Program-made: the position numbers and the translations under genes
Notes under the pieces: generated by a model
The model's input: the letters and a program-made list of their open reading frames with translations, nothing else
What the model was told of the DNA's origin: nothing
Database searches by the model: none
Source of the DNA: Eleginops maclovinus
Taxonomy: Eukaryota > Chordata > Actinopteri > Perciformes > Eleginopidae
Assembly: GCF_036324505.1 (NCBI RefSeq)
Contig: NC_086366.1
Span: 6,449,427-6,513,426 of the forward strand
Direction of reading: 5' to 3'
DNA length: 64,000 nucleotides
Shown: one piece after another, positions 1 to 14,075 of the stretch
How positions within the stretch are numbered: the first letter of the stretch is position 1
How the letters are laid out: each line of letters begins with the position of its first letter

Positions 1-360
1 GTTATTAACCCCCACAATGTCATCATATGAAGTATAATTGCTTCAATACATTCTGTTACATTGATTTACTACTATATTTTCATTACTACATGTATGGTTC
101 TTGTATTTGTAACATTAATTACAACATGAAATATTAGCTTTACAGAAAGAATGGTATATCAGGCTACACAACACACTGTATGTCCAGGGACTACAGATGA
201 AAAGTTGCCTTTTGGATAACTCTGGTCCAGAAATGTGTATTAATGTGCACTGTCCCTGTTAAATAAACTAATAAAAAAGATATATTCAGCACCATAAATT
301 CTTGCAATTGTATGTAGTATCTGGTTTTAACTCCTGTTTTCCCGCCTTCTTCTCCTCCAG

Positions 361-3300
361 GCATGATCACCAGCAGCCAGTCTTTGGCCTATGCTATCAG
401 TAAGTTCATCAGCGGCGTGCTTTCGGACCAGATCAGCGCCCGCTGGCTCTTCTCCATCGGCCTGTGCATGGTGGGATGCATCAACGTGGTCTTCTCCTGG
501 TCCTCCACAGTCGCCGTCTTCTCCGCCCTGTGGTTCCTCAACGGGCTGGGCCAGGGTCTCGGCTGGCCCCCCTGCGGCAGGGTGCTGCGCAAGGTACCTG
601 AGCCAAAAAATATCAGTACTGCTTCAATACACTGACATTATTATATGATCTGCTATTATAGGTGTGATTTTCTCTTCTGAAGAACAAATGGGGGCAAGGT
701 TAGGGCTTGGAAATGTGGCCATAATCTTCTATCCGATAAGGATGAATATCACAATTCATATAGCATATTTTCTCATAATTCAATGAATGAATAATGGAAA
801 TGAATGATTTTATTTGTATATTTCTTTTTGATGATTATTACTGATCATTTAATTAAAACGTTTTAAATCTAATTTATTCAAGAAAGTGAACATCATACAT
901 TTGACATACTGTTTAATCTTTTTTTTCTTAGACATTTAAGTAAAACAGAAACAAATGGCAGAAAAAAGTTTCTACTTCTGTGTTTGACGTCACTGATTGT
1001 AGTCATTCAGATGTTACTGCTTTCAAGTCGGAACACTGCACTAATTCAACTATTGAATCCCTCCTGTATATCACAGGCAAAGATAATGACACTTCCTGTC
1101 ACCTCTGTGATGATTTCCTGTCGTTATTCAACGTTTTTCCTCCTCTCGTCAGTGGTTTGAGCCCTCTCAGTTCGGGACATGGTGGGCGATCCTCTCCTGC
1201 AGCATGAATCTGGCCGGAAGCCTGGGCCCCATCATCGCCACCGTGCTGACGGAGAGCTACAGCTGGAGGACGATCCTGTCCGTCTCCGGGATGATTTGTG
1301 TGGTGGCCTCCGTTTTCTGTCTGCTCTTCATCAAGAACGAGCCCAGTGACGTGGGGCTGCCCAACATAGAGACAGCAGCCAAGAAGAGCAAAGCAGGTGA
1401 GACCGGGTTTTACTGAACGCTTTAAAGAGGACAATTTTCAGGTTCATATTAGTATTTAGTGTCTCTACTGTGACATGTTTACATGCTTTAATGTTCAAAA
1501 AGCTCTTCATTTTTCTCATACTGCCTGTGCTGCAGCACCTCTTTTCACCCTCTGTCTGAAACCAGAGCCCAGTCTGCTCTACTTTGGTCAACTGCTAAGA
1601 GATGTCCGACCCTTAGCTTGCCAATAGAAGCGCAAGTTTTATGGTAATGACACTATGTTCTGGAAGTAAACAAAGGAGTGTGAGTGACTCTTTCCACGCC
1701 CAAAAACCTATACCACACACTAAAGGCAACAAAGAGAAGATTAGGGCCTAATTAACACATTTTTCTCTCAGTATTTTCTGTGACTGGGACCAGGTTCACC
1801 TTTTTAAACACACTGGGTTAACATGCAGCTGTGTGTTGTGCAGATGTGAGTTAGTTATGCCTCTTGTGTTGTGACTAAAGGTCAGTGACTCGCTGGACTC
1901 TGTACCCAGTGTGCCCCTCGCATGTCATCTGTGTGAGCTGGGTCGAGTGTTGGAAAGAACATTTACTTAAGTTCTGTACTCAAGAAACATTTTCAAGCAC
2001 TAGTTATTTCCTTTTAATGCTACTGTATACTTTTAATCCACTACTTTGTGAAGGGCAAGAGACTGCAGAGCCAGTTTGTTTTTGTTTTGTACAAAAGGTT
2101 AAACTATTGTCACCTTACTTCCTCAACCACTGGCTGTCTCTCATGCACATGGGTGCAGTATTTCGGGATTTTAGTTCTGCTTTATTATGTTAACAACTAT
2201 TCTTTGTTCTTACAGAAGCTGGAACAAGATGGTTTTACTTTTAAGCCTCAATGGCAGTTAGATTTTGAGTTTGTTTTACTTATTTTATATACACTACACT
2301 GATGATAAAACAGAGAGTCCACCTGCTATGACAACTCTCCTGTTGTTCAGGATCCTCCGGTGATGAAAGCACGCTGTCTGAGTTCCTGCTGTCGCCCTAC
2401 CTGTGGCTGCTGTCTGTCTCCTACCTGGTGGTGTTCGGGGTGAAGACGGCCTGCACAGACTGGGGCCAGCTGTTCCTCATCCAGGACAAGGGCCAATCTA
2501 CACTCATGGGTATGGAAGAGATTAGAAAACTCTTTAGAGAATTTCTGTATGTTGAGAGGTTTTTTATTTATAATTTCTTGTGAGTCACTCTATTCTTCTT
2601 CATAGGCAGCTCATACATGAGCGCCCTGGAGGTTGGAGGCCTGCTGGGCAGTCTCGCTGCAGGATACATCTCTGACAAGGCCGTGGCCAAAGTGAGTTTG
2701 TTTTTTTGTTATTTCTTGCATTTTAAAAAGAGGCCCCATTATGCTTTTGGGAGTTTTCCCTTTCCTGTATTGTGTTTATTATTAATATTGAATTGAAAGT
2801 GTCGGATGTATCACAGCCAATCACAGCCTTCAGAAGTACTTTATTTATCCAAAACTGGGACATTTTTGTGAAATTTGGGAAATCTTACAAAATATTGTGG
2901 AATTATTTTACATGTCCTTATTTGTACAGCAAGGCAACAAAATCTACGGCAACCCTCGCCATTTCATCCTGATCTGCATGATGGTGGGAATGTCCGTGTC
3001 CATGTTCCTGTTCAGAGTCACCGTCACTGCAGACAGTCCGAAGGTAACAGCTCAGACACATTAGAAAATGATTAGTTAATAATGAGACGTGCATGGCTGA
3101 TCCTCTTTGTTGGCTCCCCCAGGTGTGGATACTCTGCCTGGGTGCTGCTTTCGGTTTCTCCTCTTACGGACCAATAGCATTATTTGGAGTTATAGCCAAT
3201 GAGAGCGCACCATCCAACTACTGCGGGACATCACACGCCATTGTTGCCCTCATGGCCAATAGTAAGTTGATAGAGACATTGTCATTTTTACCTCTTTAGT

Positions 3301-3543
3301 TATTGTTTTGCAAGATACACCTTTTTCTATCCTCTAATCCTCGGAGTAAACTCCTCTCTGTGTTTGCTCTCCTCAGTCGGTGGCTTCCTGTCCGGACTAC
3401 CATTCAGCACCATCGCTAAGCACCACGGCTGGGAAACTGCATTCTGGGTAGCAGAGGTCGCCTGTGGCATCACCACCGTTGGATTCTTCCTGCTGCGTAG
3501 CATCCGAACCAAAATGGGCCATGTGTCCAAGAAGGCTGACTAA
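361..3543 (+). CDS. slc37a4: slc37a4, glucose-6-phosphate translocase (5'-partial)
   Basis: ER-membrane major-facilitator antiporter that exchanges cytosolic glucose-6-phosphate for phosphate and feeds the luminal glucose-6-phosphatase. Exons read as 361-593, 1153-1396, 2351-2509, 2606-2691, 2930-3043, 3123-3261 and 3377-3543; all have AG/GT borders and the phases join without a break, giving about 379 residues. The roughly 50 N-terminal residues (first exon) lie left of the window, since the human protein has 429. Recognisable stretches include [47 protein letters not shown] and [15 protein letters not shown], near-identical to the mammalian protein. The C-terminus ends KKAD, a classic KKXX ER-retrieval signal. 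The first residue of the 361 exon is a glycine codon split across the intron; the ATG at 363 is internal, not a start. Teleosts can carry two copies (a and b); which one this is cannot be told here. Confidence 0.95.
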
Positions 3544-3728
3544 AACCTCATCACACCTCTGAAATACTCTGAGCCATCCTCATATTTTTCTTACTTGATA
3601 TGTATACCGCAGTATTTTCTGTCTCACAGGACATTACGCTCTGAGAAGTTGAGCACTTTTCTATTTTTGAAAGGTGATTTTTTTACACAGTATTTCCACT
3701 TTGTGAAAAATGGATCACTAACTGTATA

Positions 3729-3746
3729 AATAAAGGGAGTAAATAA
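3729..3746 (+). terminator. slc37a4 polyadenylation signals
   Basis: AATAAA at 3729-3734 and a second AATAAA about 12 bases later, some 190 bases after the slc37a4 stop codon. This is a normal distance for a short 3' UTR. Confidence 0.6.
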
Positions 3747-3782
3747 ACAACTGCATATACTGTATTTCATGTGTTGGAATTC

Positions 3783-3945
3783 AGAGGTGGAAGAAATACT
3801 CTTTACTGGAGTTAAAGTAGCAAAACTGCATCGTAAATCTACTCAACTTTTACAAGTAAAAGTCCTGCATTCAAAATCTTACTTACGTAAAAGTACAAAA
3901 TGATTGGATTACTCAAGGTACCAAAAGGAAAGGGGATATATATCC
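3783..3945. repeat. AAGTA-rich dispersed repeat (family B)
   Basis: Begins with a GAGGTGGAAGAAATACT type end and continues with AGTAAAAGTCCTGCATTC and TTACTTACGTAAAAGTAC. The same wording recurs at least a dozen times in this window (for example 5888-6185, 19728-19890, 56335-58390). It is a short non-coding dispersed repeat; I do not assign it to a named superfamily. Confidence 0.7.
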
Positions 3946-4032
3946 ACAATAAATATGACAAAGCTTTTACACACAGTATGTTATTTAATCTTCGAGTATT
4001 TACAAAACAAAATGTATTTACAATGAGTTAAC

Positions 4033-4264
4033 AGAGTGGTGCAGGAATGAGTCCTAAAATCAGATCCTGTTCCCACGTTTGTTTCTTTTTTTTAAATGTA
4101 TTTTTGGTTTTAAGTCTGAAATAAGGTCTGTGGTTAACACAAGCTAAAGAGATTTAAACATTTTGTTCTACGACATATATTACGTCATTAAATACCTCAC
4201 TGGTGAATTAAAAAAGGGGTCCTTCAGGGTCCACGACAAAAATACATCATCCCTGCACCACTCT
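4033..4264. mobile_element. Short inverted-terminal-repeat element (family D)
   Basis: The left end AGAGTGGTGCAGG at 4033-4045 is the exact inverse complement of the right end CCTGCACCACTCT at 4252-4264, enclosing 232 bases with no coding capacity. The interior shares AATGAGTCCTAAAA and TTTGGTTCTACGACTT-like text with a second copy at 47305-47773. This is the structure of a non-autonomous DNA transposon (MITE). It lies in the 3' flank of both slc37a4 and trappc4. Confidence 0.65.
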
Positions 4265-4349
4265 ATTGCCAGTCAGATATCATCAAAACAAATCCTCTTT
4301 CATTTGAAGTCAGTAAATCTGTTGTTGGAAAACTAACTCTTGAATCTTT

Positions 4350-6601
4350 TTAAGATCCCGCTCCAAAGTTGCCCGCTTTCTCTGCGATCTCCAGCGAACC
4401 CTTCAGATTCTGGTCAAAGAGTTCACACCTGATGATTAATCAAAGTGTTAGAATTTGAATATGTAATCTAAGCAAGTAGCGGATTCTAATTTTAGGACAG
4501 CAGATTGGAAAGCTCTCTTACCTGATTGGCATTTCCAGGGAGTAAAACGGGTTCTTGAGGGCGAAATCTGAATATATCTCATAAATCTTCCTCAACAGAG
4601 CATCTATTCCAGATTGCCGGGGGTCCGCCAGCACGATGAACTTTATCCCTGGAGGAACAATAGGATTTAGATGAGATATTCTATATTGATTTTTTAATTG
4701 AACCAAAAAACAAATCACACTTGTCTTTAAAAACAATGGCTCATGAAGCTCGTTTAACTACTGACCGGTGAGAGTCTGGTAGCAGTGGAGTTTGAACACG
4801 TCCGTTTCCAGCATCTCAATTCCTGAACTGCCAACCTCTGGGGACAGCTGGGAACCGATAGCAAACAACCTGCGGAAAACACACCCCAGAAATATAATGC
4901 TTTACATGTTGATGAAAAGGTATTAAAAAAATAATTAGTATGTAATACAACTGATCCACATGAGGATCAGGTACAAATGGATAAAGAAAATAGGATGACT
5001 GATTATTTTGACTTAAGTAACTAGTCTTCCACGTATGGGATTCAGTTAGAAATGGATGTGTAGTAACAGCCTCTCTGTTCTATTACTGATTCGGTTTTCA
5101 GTGAAGCCTGTAAAGGTTAGAAACAGTGACTCGGATCTGTTTTATGAAACATTAATTCAACTTACGAGTGGAACATGGATGCCAACATCAGCTTCTCGTT
5201 GGAGCTGAGGCGCGCCCGTCCAAAGCGAATAGACACGGGATAATTTGAGGAATCCTTTAAATATTCAAGGATGTCCTTTCCCTCTGCCGTGTTTTTGCCG
5301 AGCACATCAGCGCCGTTGATGGACAGCACAGCATGGCCCACTGGAGAATAACAACACGCACAAGTTTCAGCAAATAAAGTTTAAAAGTTAGACTTTGACA
5401 AGGCATGCAGCCTAATGGTGAGCATCCCAGAATAATACTGAGGACACTTTCAATGTCAAATTAATTATGCAGACCGAGAAACTGCAGAGGAGGAACATTT
5501 ATGGGGAAATCCCAATGTTCACAGTGCCCTTTGTTAATAAGGCCACAATTCAAATTGCAAATGAATTCAGGGAGAAGGATGTTTCAAATGCTACTGTGCA
5601 GAAACCAATCCCTAAAGAAAAAGGAAACACAAAACTGTAATGCACAAACATAAATGCATAGTTTTCAAAAAGTATAATATCTGTAGCCAATGATCCAGTA
5701 AAACAAACATTGCTGGGAAGACTTATCCCTTTAAAATGTATATATAGACAAACAGATAAACTCAAATTGGGAAATTATTTTGTTACACCATCAGAAGGTC
5801 ATCAAGGCACAGCACAAAGAAGTTGGAAATAAAATGTAAAACAAAAACAGATAAACATATCAACAGTGGAAAGATAACTATGCCGTGTATGCAGTGGTGT
5901 AAAGTCACAAAGTACTCAAGTTCTTTACTTAAGTACAAATTTGAGGGACTTTACTTGATAATTTCAAGTGTTTTGCTTCATTTATTCAATACCTTCAGTT
6001 ATTTAGCAGATTTTGATTAATGATGTGAAATAGAATCAACACTTAAATAAGACTTTATTCACACCTGGAGTTACATTCACAAGCTTAAGTAATATGTCGA
6101 ATGCAGGACTTGTACTTGTAAAAGGTGAGTATTCGTACACTTCTACTTTTACTAAGGTACAAGATCTGAGTACTTCTTCCACCTCTGCATACACACTGAA
6201 CTATACAAGAATAGACCAAACTACCATAAGTAACATACACATAGGATACTACATTATACAAGTATGCAAAGTAGTTTTTAGATTACCATTTAAAAGGCAG
6301 TGAGCTAGAGAGAACGGTGTTTCATAAAAAGGTGCATTTCTTAAAAGAACATTTACTTCAGTGGTTTAGCTCTTAGTAAGTCAATACCCCAAAGCTAGCA
6401 TTGAGCTAATACTATGCTAACGTTACCTTTGATTCCGTCCCTCTGTCCAAACGACACGACCACCTTCTCATCGTGATGCTTCAGCACTAAATCTAAAGGG
6501 AAGCTGAAGGTCTTCTCGGCGTCCGCTCTGGGGACATAATTGTCATATTGGTAGATTAAACCTCCAGCCTTGTTCACCACATACACACTGAAGATCACCA
6601 T
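4350..6601 (-). CDS. trappc4: trappc4, trafficking protein particle complex subunit 4
   Basis: Core sybindin/longin-fold subunit of the TRAPP vesicle-tethering complexes, which act as guanine-nucleotide exchange factors for Rab1/Ypt1-type GTPases at the ER-Golgi. Five exons on the minus strand: 6427-6601, 5166-5340, 4766-4869, 4522-4648 and 4350-4428. Phases join exactly to 660 bases, or 219 residues plus stop, the same length as the human protein. Conserved text includes [59 protein letters not shown] and [12 protein letters not shown]. The start is the ATG at 6601, in a good context (AAAG before, G after). The gene is divergent from rps25, an arrangement also known in mammals. Introns carry family B repeat copies, notably 5888-6185. 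Confidence 0.96.
5888..6185. repeat. Family B repeat in trappc4 intron 1
   Basis: AGTGGTGTAAAGTCACAAAGTACTCAAG at the left and AGTACTTCTTCCACCTCTG at the right bracket about 300 bases of AAGTA-type text. It looks like a nearly full-length copy of the dispersed repeat at 3783, including both characteristic ends. Confidence 0.65.
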
Positions 6602-6905
6602 CTTTGCGACGTCCTGCACAGCTGACTACACTCAGGTCAGGTGACCACAAAGTGTCAGAAAAAATCTAAATCAAATTAGCTAGTTTTTATTTATTAATCA
6701 TTTGTATGTTTGTATTAATAAACACTCTGTATAACTGTTGTGTAGCAATCTGTTGAGCCAATACAAATTCAAAGTAATTTATTTTAAAAAAACAGAAGAA
6801 CTCAATTACCCACAAGTCCCTGCTCCACTTCCGCATATACGGGGTGTCTAAGGGGCTCTTCCACGGGTTGAACTTCCTTTCGCTCCGACATCTTGACGAG
6901 GAAAC
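6602..6905. promoter_or_regulatory. Bidirectional trappc4-rps25 promoter
   Basis: Only 304 bases separate the two divergent start codons. There is no TATA box at a sensible place. A CACTTCCG ETS-type site sits at 6826-6833, and a pyrimidine tract CTTCCTTTCGC beginning about 6873 has the form of a 5' TOP start site, as expected for a ribosomal-protein mRNA. That would give rps25 a 5' leader of about 33 bases before its ATG. The element assignments are pattern matches, not measured start sites. Confidence 0.6.
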
Positions 6906-9331
<2,426 letters not shown>

Positions 9332-9455
9332 TCAGGTACAACAACATGTAAACAAAGATGTATTGAGATGTATGTTTGTATTGAGCTGCATTCACTGACT
9401 TGAAGCCCTTTTTGTCTTGCAGGTTCTCCTGTGTTTCCTGTGATGAGCTGTTTGT

Positions 9456-9472
9456 AATAAAAGGTGAATAAA
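9456..9472 (+). terminator. rps25 polyadenylation signals
   Basis: Two AATAAA hexamers at 9456-9461 and 9467-9472, just after the untranslated last exon that starts at a TTGCAG acceptor near 9422. Confidence 0.7.
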
Positions 9473-10974
9473 AACAAAAGTCAAGACAAAATCATACTAG
9501 TGTTCATTCATTACTGTTCATGGGTAAACTGCTGTCATTTTTATAATAGTGGTGCAGACAAGAAATGGTTTTGTAAACCTTCATGGTTTTTAATTTCACC
9601 ATTTGGGTATTTACTTAGATCAAATATTTTACGGTGACTTGACAACGTCTGTACAGGGACTACACATGAAAAATAGCCTCTTAGCTAACTGGAGCATTTA
9701 CATAAATGTCTAATGGCCACTGTCCCTGTTAAACAAATAAAATAAGTCGGGGAAACATGCAATAAAACCAGCACTGCATACAAAATCACGGTAGGCATTC
9801 GTGAGGTACATTTAAGGGCAAGGTTCCTCCAGAGAGGAACATTAAAGTGGCTTCCTTGTTTTGGCTAAATGTGTGTTTCATCATAAAACTGTAAAAGGTT
9901 TTTTTTAACCCCTCTACTTCAACGCAATGTGCCTTTTGATTATTGGAGAGAATCATCAGCGTAGCACTTAATTTGGGATAATTAAAAAATGAATGTGCTT
10001 TTTCACCATAAGCATTCCAGCCATCGTCTCCTCTCAGCAGCACATTAGACGATTGTTACTAACCTGTGCTGCTCGGTGTGTTCTCGCCTCAAATTAAGGC
10101 GTGTGTTGCATTCAATGACTATCAGCGAGTTCTCAGTTCTGCTGTGTGCACACACTGCACCTAACGTTCTCATCCAACAAATTCAAAGAGACGGCTCGAC
10201 TCGGCTGATCTTGTTTCCATTGCACGGCGGCTCAGTTCCAACCTGGTGTCAGAGATTCATCATTAATGTTCTCCATTTGTCTGTAAAAAGCCACAGGCAT
10301 TCAAAGGTCATGAGATATTGATAAGAGACTGTATAAAGATGAAGCTACCCCCCCCCACACTGTCAGATGTAGGCTCAGGGCGTGACAGACGCACAAGTCT
10401 GGTGATGGATGCTTTCAGACGTCCCTTTGTCAACGCTCAGCGATCCCTCGAGCTGCTGAACACGCTGCAGTGTGCTCGCCTCTTGACGGGCGCAGCGTCA
10501 ATCTGTGGACACATGCCTGTTCGATGGAGCTGCCGCTTCTCTTAATATACCTAGAATAGAGTTGCTTTTTCAATTACTGTATTACTGAAATATTTTAGGG
10601 GATTAACGGCTTAACTTTGCAAACTAAACCCACCTGTCTTGCCTCTGCCTTGGCCATTCAAATAAATAAAATATACTTAAGAGTTCAGCCTTTTCAAACT
10701 AATGCTCATACAATGGTTTTTCTTGTTTGAAATCTGCATTTTTCTTGTTCTGAGCTGACCAATCATCAGACTGGGCTCTGGTTCCTGACAGAGGGTAAAA
10801 AGGGTGCTTTATAAAGATACTGTATTTATTTTCAACTAAAACTGATTTTGTAAACTACTAATTTAGAAGGTTTCATTTTTAATATCTTGTCTTACGTAAT
10901 ACACTCGCTGATATTTTCTCGGATTTATTTCCATTGCTTTTGATATTGAGGTTATTCAAAATGAAGGTATCAGG

Positions 10975-11077
10975 TTAAATTACTTCACGGTTGTGAGACT
11001 TGGATTAGATTACATTCTTTTACAGGTAACTAGTAATAGCAATGGACTACATTTGAGAGTAACCCTCCCCACCCTGG
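10975..11077 (-). repeat. Family C repeat end (GGGAGGGTTACT type)
   Basis: Ends with GAGAGTAACCCTCCCCACCC, the inverse complement of the GGCTGGAGGGTTACTCTC start at 12000. The text in between (TTACAGGTAACTAGTAAT) is the signature of this family, seen again at 53460-53885 and 60610-60690. Confidence 0.6.
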
Positions 11078-11089
11078 TATTTTAGATAG

Positions 11090-11416
11090 AAGATAGAATC
11101 GGAGGATGAAACCCTCTTTATTTGTCACATACATGCAGACAGCAGAGCACACACAGTGAAATTGGTCCTCTGCATTTAACCCATCCTAGTACTAGGAGCA
11201 GTGGGCAGCTATCGTGCAGCGCCCGGGGAGCAATGGGGAGGGGGGATTGGAAGTGTCCTTGCTCAAGGGCACCACAGCAGGGCCTAGGAGGTGAACTGGG
11301 ACCTCTCCAAGTAGCAGTCCACTTTCCATATTTCAAGTCTGTTCGGGGACTTGAACCGGTGACCCTACAATTCCCAGTCCAAGCCCCTACTGACTGGACC
11401 ACTGCTGGACCATTCT
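11090..11416 (-). mobile_element. tRNA-derived SINE, minus orientation
   Basis: Read on the minus strand, the head carries a box A-like TGGTCCAGTCAG (complement of 11390-11401) and a perfect box B GGTTCAAGTCC (complement of 11347-11357), spaced as in a tRNA gene. A conserved non-tRNA body follows (GCGCCCGGGGAGCA on the plus strand at 11219) and a tail of ATAGA-type short repeats near 11090. This is a non-autonomous RNA polymerase III retroposon. The short ORFs across it are incidental. Confidence 0.7.
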
Positions 11417-11998
11417 GCTGCATAAGATATGAATAGAGGACCCTCACTGAATCCCCCCTTTTTTTTTTTTACAATTATTAATAAATACATCACATTGTCA
11501 AAGCTGCTTCTCACGGATGTGTTTCTCTTTTCCGTGGCGGATTAAACTCCTGTTCAGATCTCCAGCCCTGTTCTTCAGAGAGGTGTGTGACGCCCCCCCT
11601 CCAGACAAATGAATCATCTGCATTAAGTGATACTTAAGGATGAGCTGTTGACATTTGTTTACCTAAAACACAGAAAGAGCTGTGAAAATAAACCAAATAA
11701 TTCAGGTCCATGACTCGGGGAACAACTTCCATTTCAACAACCTTCACCCCCCCCCCCCCGTGTGTTTACTACACTGTGTTTGCTGCCACCGTGACTTACT
11801 CGCTGCCCCCTTCAAGGTCCGCCCTTCCTGCTGCCTGTCACCCAGCACAGCTCTCTGAAACACCAGCTTAGCTCCGTGTTGAGAGCCATGACTGAAGCCC
11901 CAAATTAGACCGGACTGCACCGGGCCTCGGGCTGCAGAGAGAGTGACTCACTGGTCTGCATTACAAACAACTGCCTCTGTTCATTAAGGATATAAGCA

Positions 11999-12190
11999 GG
12001 GCTGGAGGGTTACTCTCAAATGTAATCTGTTATAGTTACTAGTTACATGTAGATAATGCAATCAATAACCCTAATCTGAGTTATATAAAAGAAATGTAAT
12101 CGGATTTCTTTCCATTACTTTTGGATGGCCTAAATATCAAATGCTATGCACCTTATGATTATTATGTAAGACAACAGAACATTGGGACCT
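11999..12190 (+). repeat. Family C repeat
   Basis: Starts GGGCTGGAGGGTTACTCTC and runs through TAGTTACTAGTTACATGTAG. The following ATATCAAATGCTATGCA and AAGACAACAGAACATTG segments recur at 55213-55345, so the family has a conserved interior. Another piece at 12820-12930 (GTATCCTGCTAGTAATCCAC) looks like the far end of the same element, split by the family A insertion at 12275-12560. Confidence 0.55.
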
Positions 12191-12274
12191 TTAAGTATCA
12201 AAGATGTGCCCTCTACTCAGAGATTGCATTCTATATAATATAATGTATACATGTAAGCATACTTATTTTCAGTT

Positions 12275-12560
12275 TCATATTAGTATTTAGTTCCTCTACT
12301 GGGACGTGTCTCCATGCTTCAATGTTCAAAAAGCTCTTTATTGTTCTCATACTGCCTGTGCTGCAGCACCCCTTTTCACCCTCTGTCTGAAACCAGAGCC
12401 CAGTCTGCTCTGATTGGTTAGCTGGCTGGCTCTTTTGTAATTGGTCAACTGCTTAGAGGTGGCCCGCAATGTAGCCAATCACGTACAATGTGTTGGAGCA
12501 GTAGCCAATAGAAGCAAGAGTATTACATACAGACGTCACGAAGTAAACAGGAGTCCAATG
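12275..12560 (+). mobile_element. Family A MITE copy
   Basis: Contains the family A core: GTTCAAAAAGCTCTTTATTG, ACTGCCTGTGCTGCAGCACC, CACCCTCTGTCTGAAACCAG, CAGTCTGCTCTGATTGG and CAATAGAAGC. It appears to sit inside an older family C repeat. Confidence 0.65.
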
Positions 12561-13089
12561 GAGGTGTTTTTAAAAAAGGCAGAAATAAAATATGGGCTAA
12601 CAGTATACAGCTAAGCTCACACACACACACGAACATAAAGGTTCACCTATTGAATTAAAAACAGAACAAATGAAAGAAAGTGAAAACCATAAAGCAGATT
12701 CAGGCAGTAGGCATATAGATTCACACAAAGTATTACCCTACAGAACAGAACAGCTTACAGAGAAGAAATACAATCTGATCCCTTTAAAACAAACACTATA
12801 TGCTCTTTTTAGTTTTAACTAACGTTGGTATCCTGCTAGTAATCCACAGTTTTTAGAAATCTGATTACACCTTTCTCCATGTAAATGCAAGCAAATACAA
12901 TAAATGTAATCCATTTCTCCCCAAGCCTGGATATAATGTGTAGTGATGGTTAATTCTCCTCCCCCTTGCCTCTGCTTCTCTCTCATACACACTGATGATA
13001 CTCTAATGTGTGCACATTTAAGAGGCAGAGAGCAGTGTGTGTGTGAGGGAGTGGGAGCGCCGTCTCGTGGTGATCAGCCGAGGCTCTTC

Positions 13090-13226
13090 CTGATCTGGAT
13101 TTATGGCTCGCAGCTGTTGAGCGGCTGACAGACGTGTGAGCGACTCAAACACTGCTGCTCCTACCAGCTCTGCTGCTCACTGCTGCGCGGAAAAGACGAG
13201 GACTGCTTCGCCTGAACACACAAACG
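13090..13226 (+). other. sgcg: Probable non-coding first exon of sgcg
   Basis: A GC-richer segment ends in CAAACG followed by a strong GTGAGC donor at 13227, with no useful open frame. Mammalian SGCG has a non-coding first exon well upstream of the start-codon exon, so this is the best candidate, 4.2 kb before 17415. The left boundary is a guess, and the assignment is inference. Confidence 0.45.
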
Positions 13227-13506
13227 GTGAGCCTTTTCTCTCTCTAGCACTCTGTGGGGTTTCCCCTCTTTTTAAGATATGTTTTATAATGGCCACCTTT
13301 GACCTACTGCTAAATGATGTTCTTTCTCTGTGCCTCACCTTCTGCTGTAGTCTTTACAGGAGAAGTTTGGAAAAAGGGGTTACCAGCTGTTGTTTGTTTT
13401 ACCATACATGGTTAGAAATATTGAAATACAAAAATAACTTCATCTGAAGAGCACCTCACTGTTTTGTGTGTTATGAGCAAATCCTTTCATTAGTTTTACC
13501 TAATGT

Positions 13507-13538
<32 letters not shown>

Positions 13539-13868
13539 TCCTGTGCTGCTTTTTTAAATTTAGTTCACAATGCTGTGTCCTATTTTTAGAAGTTAAGGCA
13601 TCACAGTGGAGTGGAGTCATGACGCCGGCTACTCTCCAGACACAGACAGAAACTTGTAATCAGCTTATGATCGCTCCTCTCTCCACACGTTGAGTATTTC
13701 TCTGTAGAGTCCCTCCAGAGAATCAGTTTCATCCTTCATAACTTTCTGAAGTAACATTTAGTCTAGGGTAACACTCAATCACAGCTAGACCATGTGGGTT
13801 TTTGGCCAGTAGTTAGATGTCCAACCCTTGGTGTAACCCAGAGGTCAGAGCCAGGTAGGAGCTTCACT

Positions 13869-14075
13869 TTAAAGAGGACATATTCTGTTCATTCTCAGGT
13901 AGTGTCTCTACTGGGACATGCTTCCGTGCTTTAATGTTCAAAAAGCTCTTTATTTTTCTTATCTGTTTATTTTCTTTTTTTGCTGCACTTCTTTTCAGCC
14001 TCTGTCTAAAACCAGAGCCAAGTCTGCTCTGATTGATTAGCTCGTGATTGGTCAACCACTTGGAGATTTGCACCA
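13869..14075 (+). mobile_element. Family A MITE copy, 3'-truncated
   Basis: Starts TTTAAAGAGGACATATTCTG and continues through GTTCAAAAAGCTCTTTATTT, CAGCCTCTGTCTAAAACCAG and GATTGGTCAACCACTTGG. The right half of the element is missing. Confidence 0.7.

Larger units (their letters stand above)
9480..13089. other. rps25-sgcg intergenic region
   Basis: No exon could be supported in these 3.6 kb. It holds a tRNA-derived SINE (11090-11416), two oppositely oriented family C repeat ends (10975-11077 and 11999-12190), a family A element (12275-12560), a short reverse family A fragment (10757-10815), and a C-homopolymer at about 11747-11759. The remaining sequence shows no recognisable structure. Confidence 0.6.

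Noticed and set aside
1..360. First coding exon of slc37a4 within the window
   Set aside because: No segment here encodes the expected N-terminal membrane region; a TTCTCCTCCAG acceptor precedes 361, so this is intron.
11347..11401. A tRNA gene
   Set aside because: Box A and box B are present, but no acceptor-stem pairing or plausible anticodon arm was seen, and the segment continues into a SINE body.
11118..11447. Overlapping ~105-codon ORFs on both strands
   Set aside because: They cover the SINE at 11090-11416 and contain its tRNA-like head, so they are repeat sequence, not genes.
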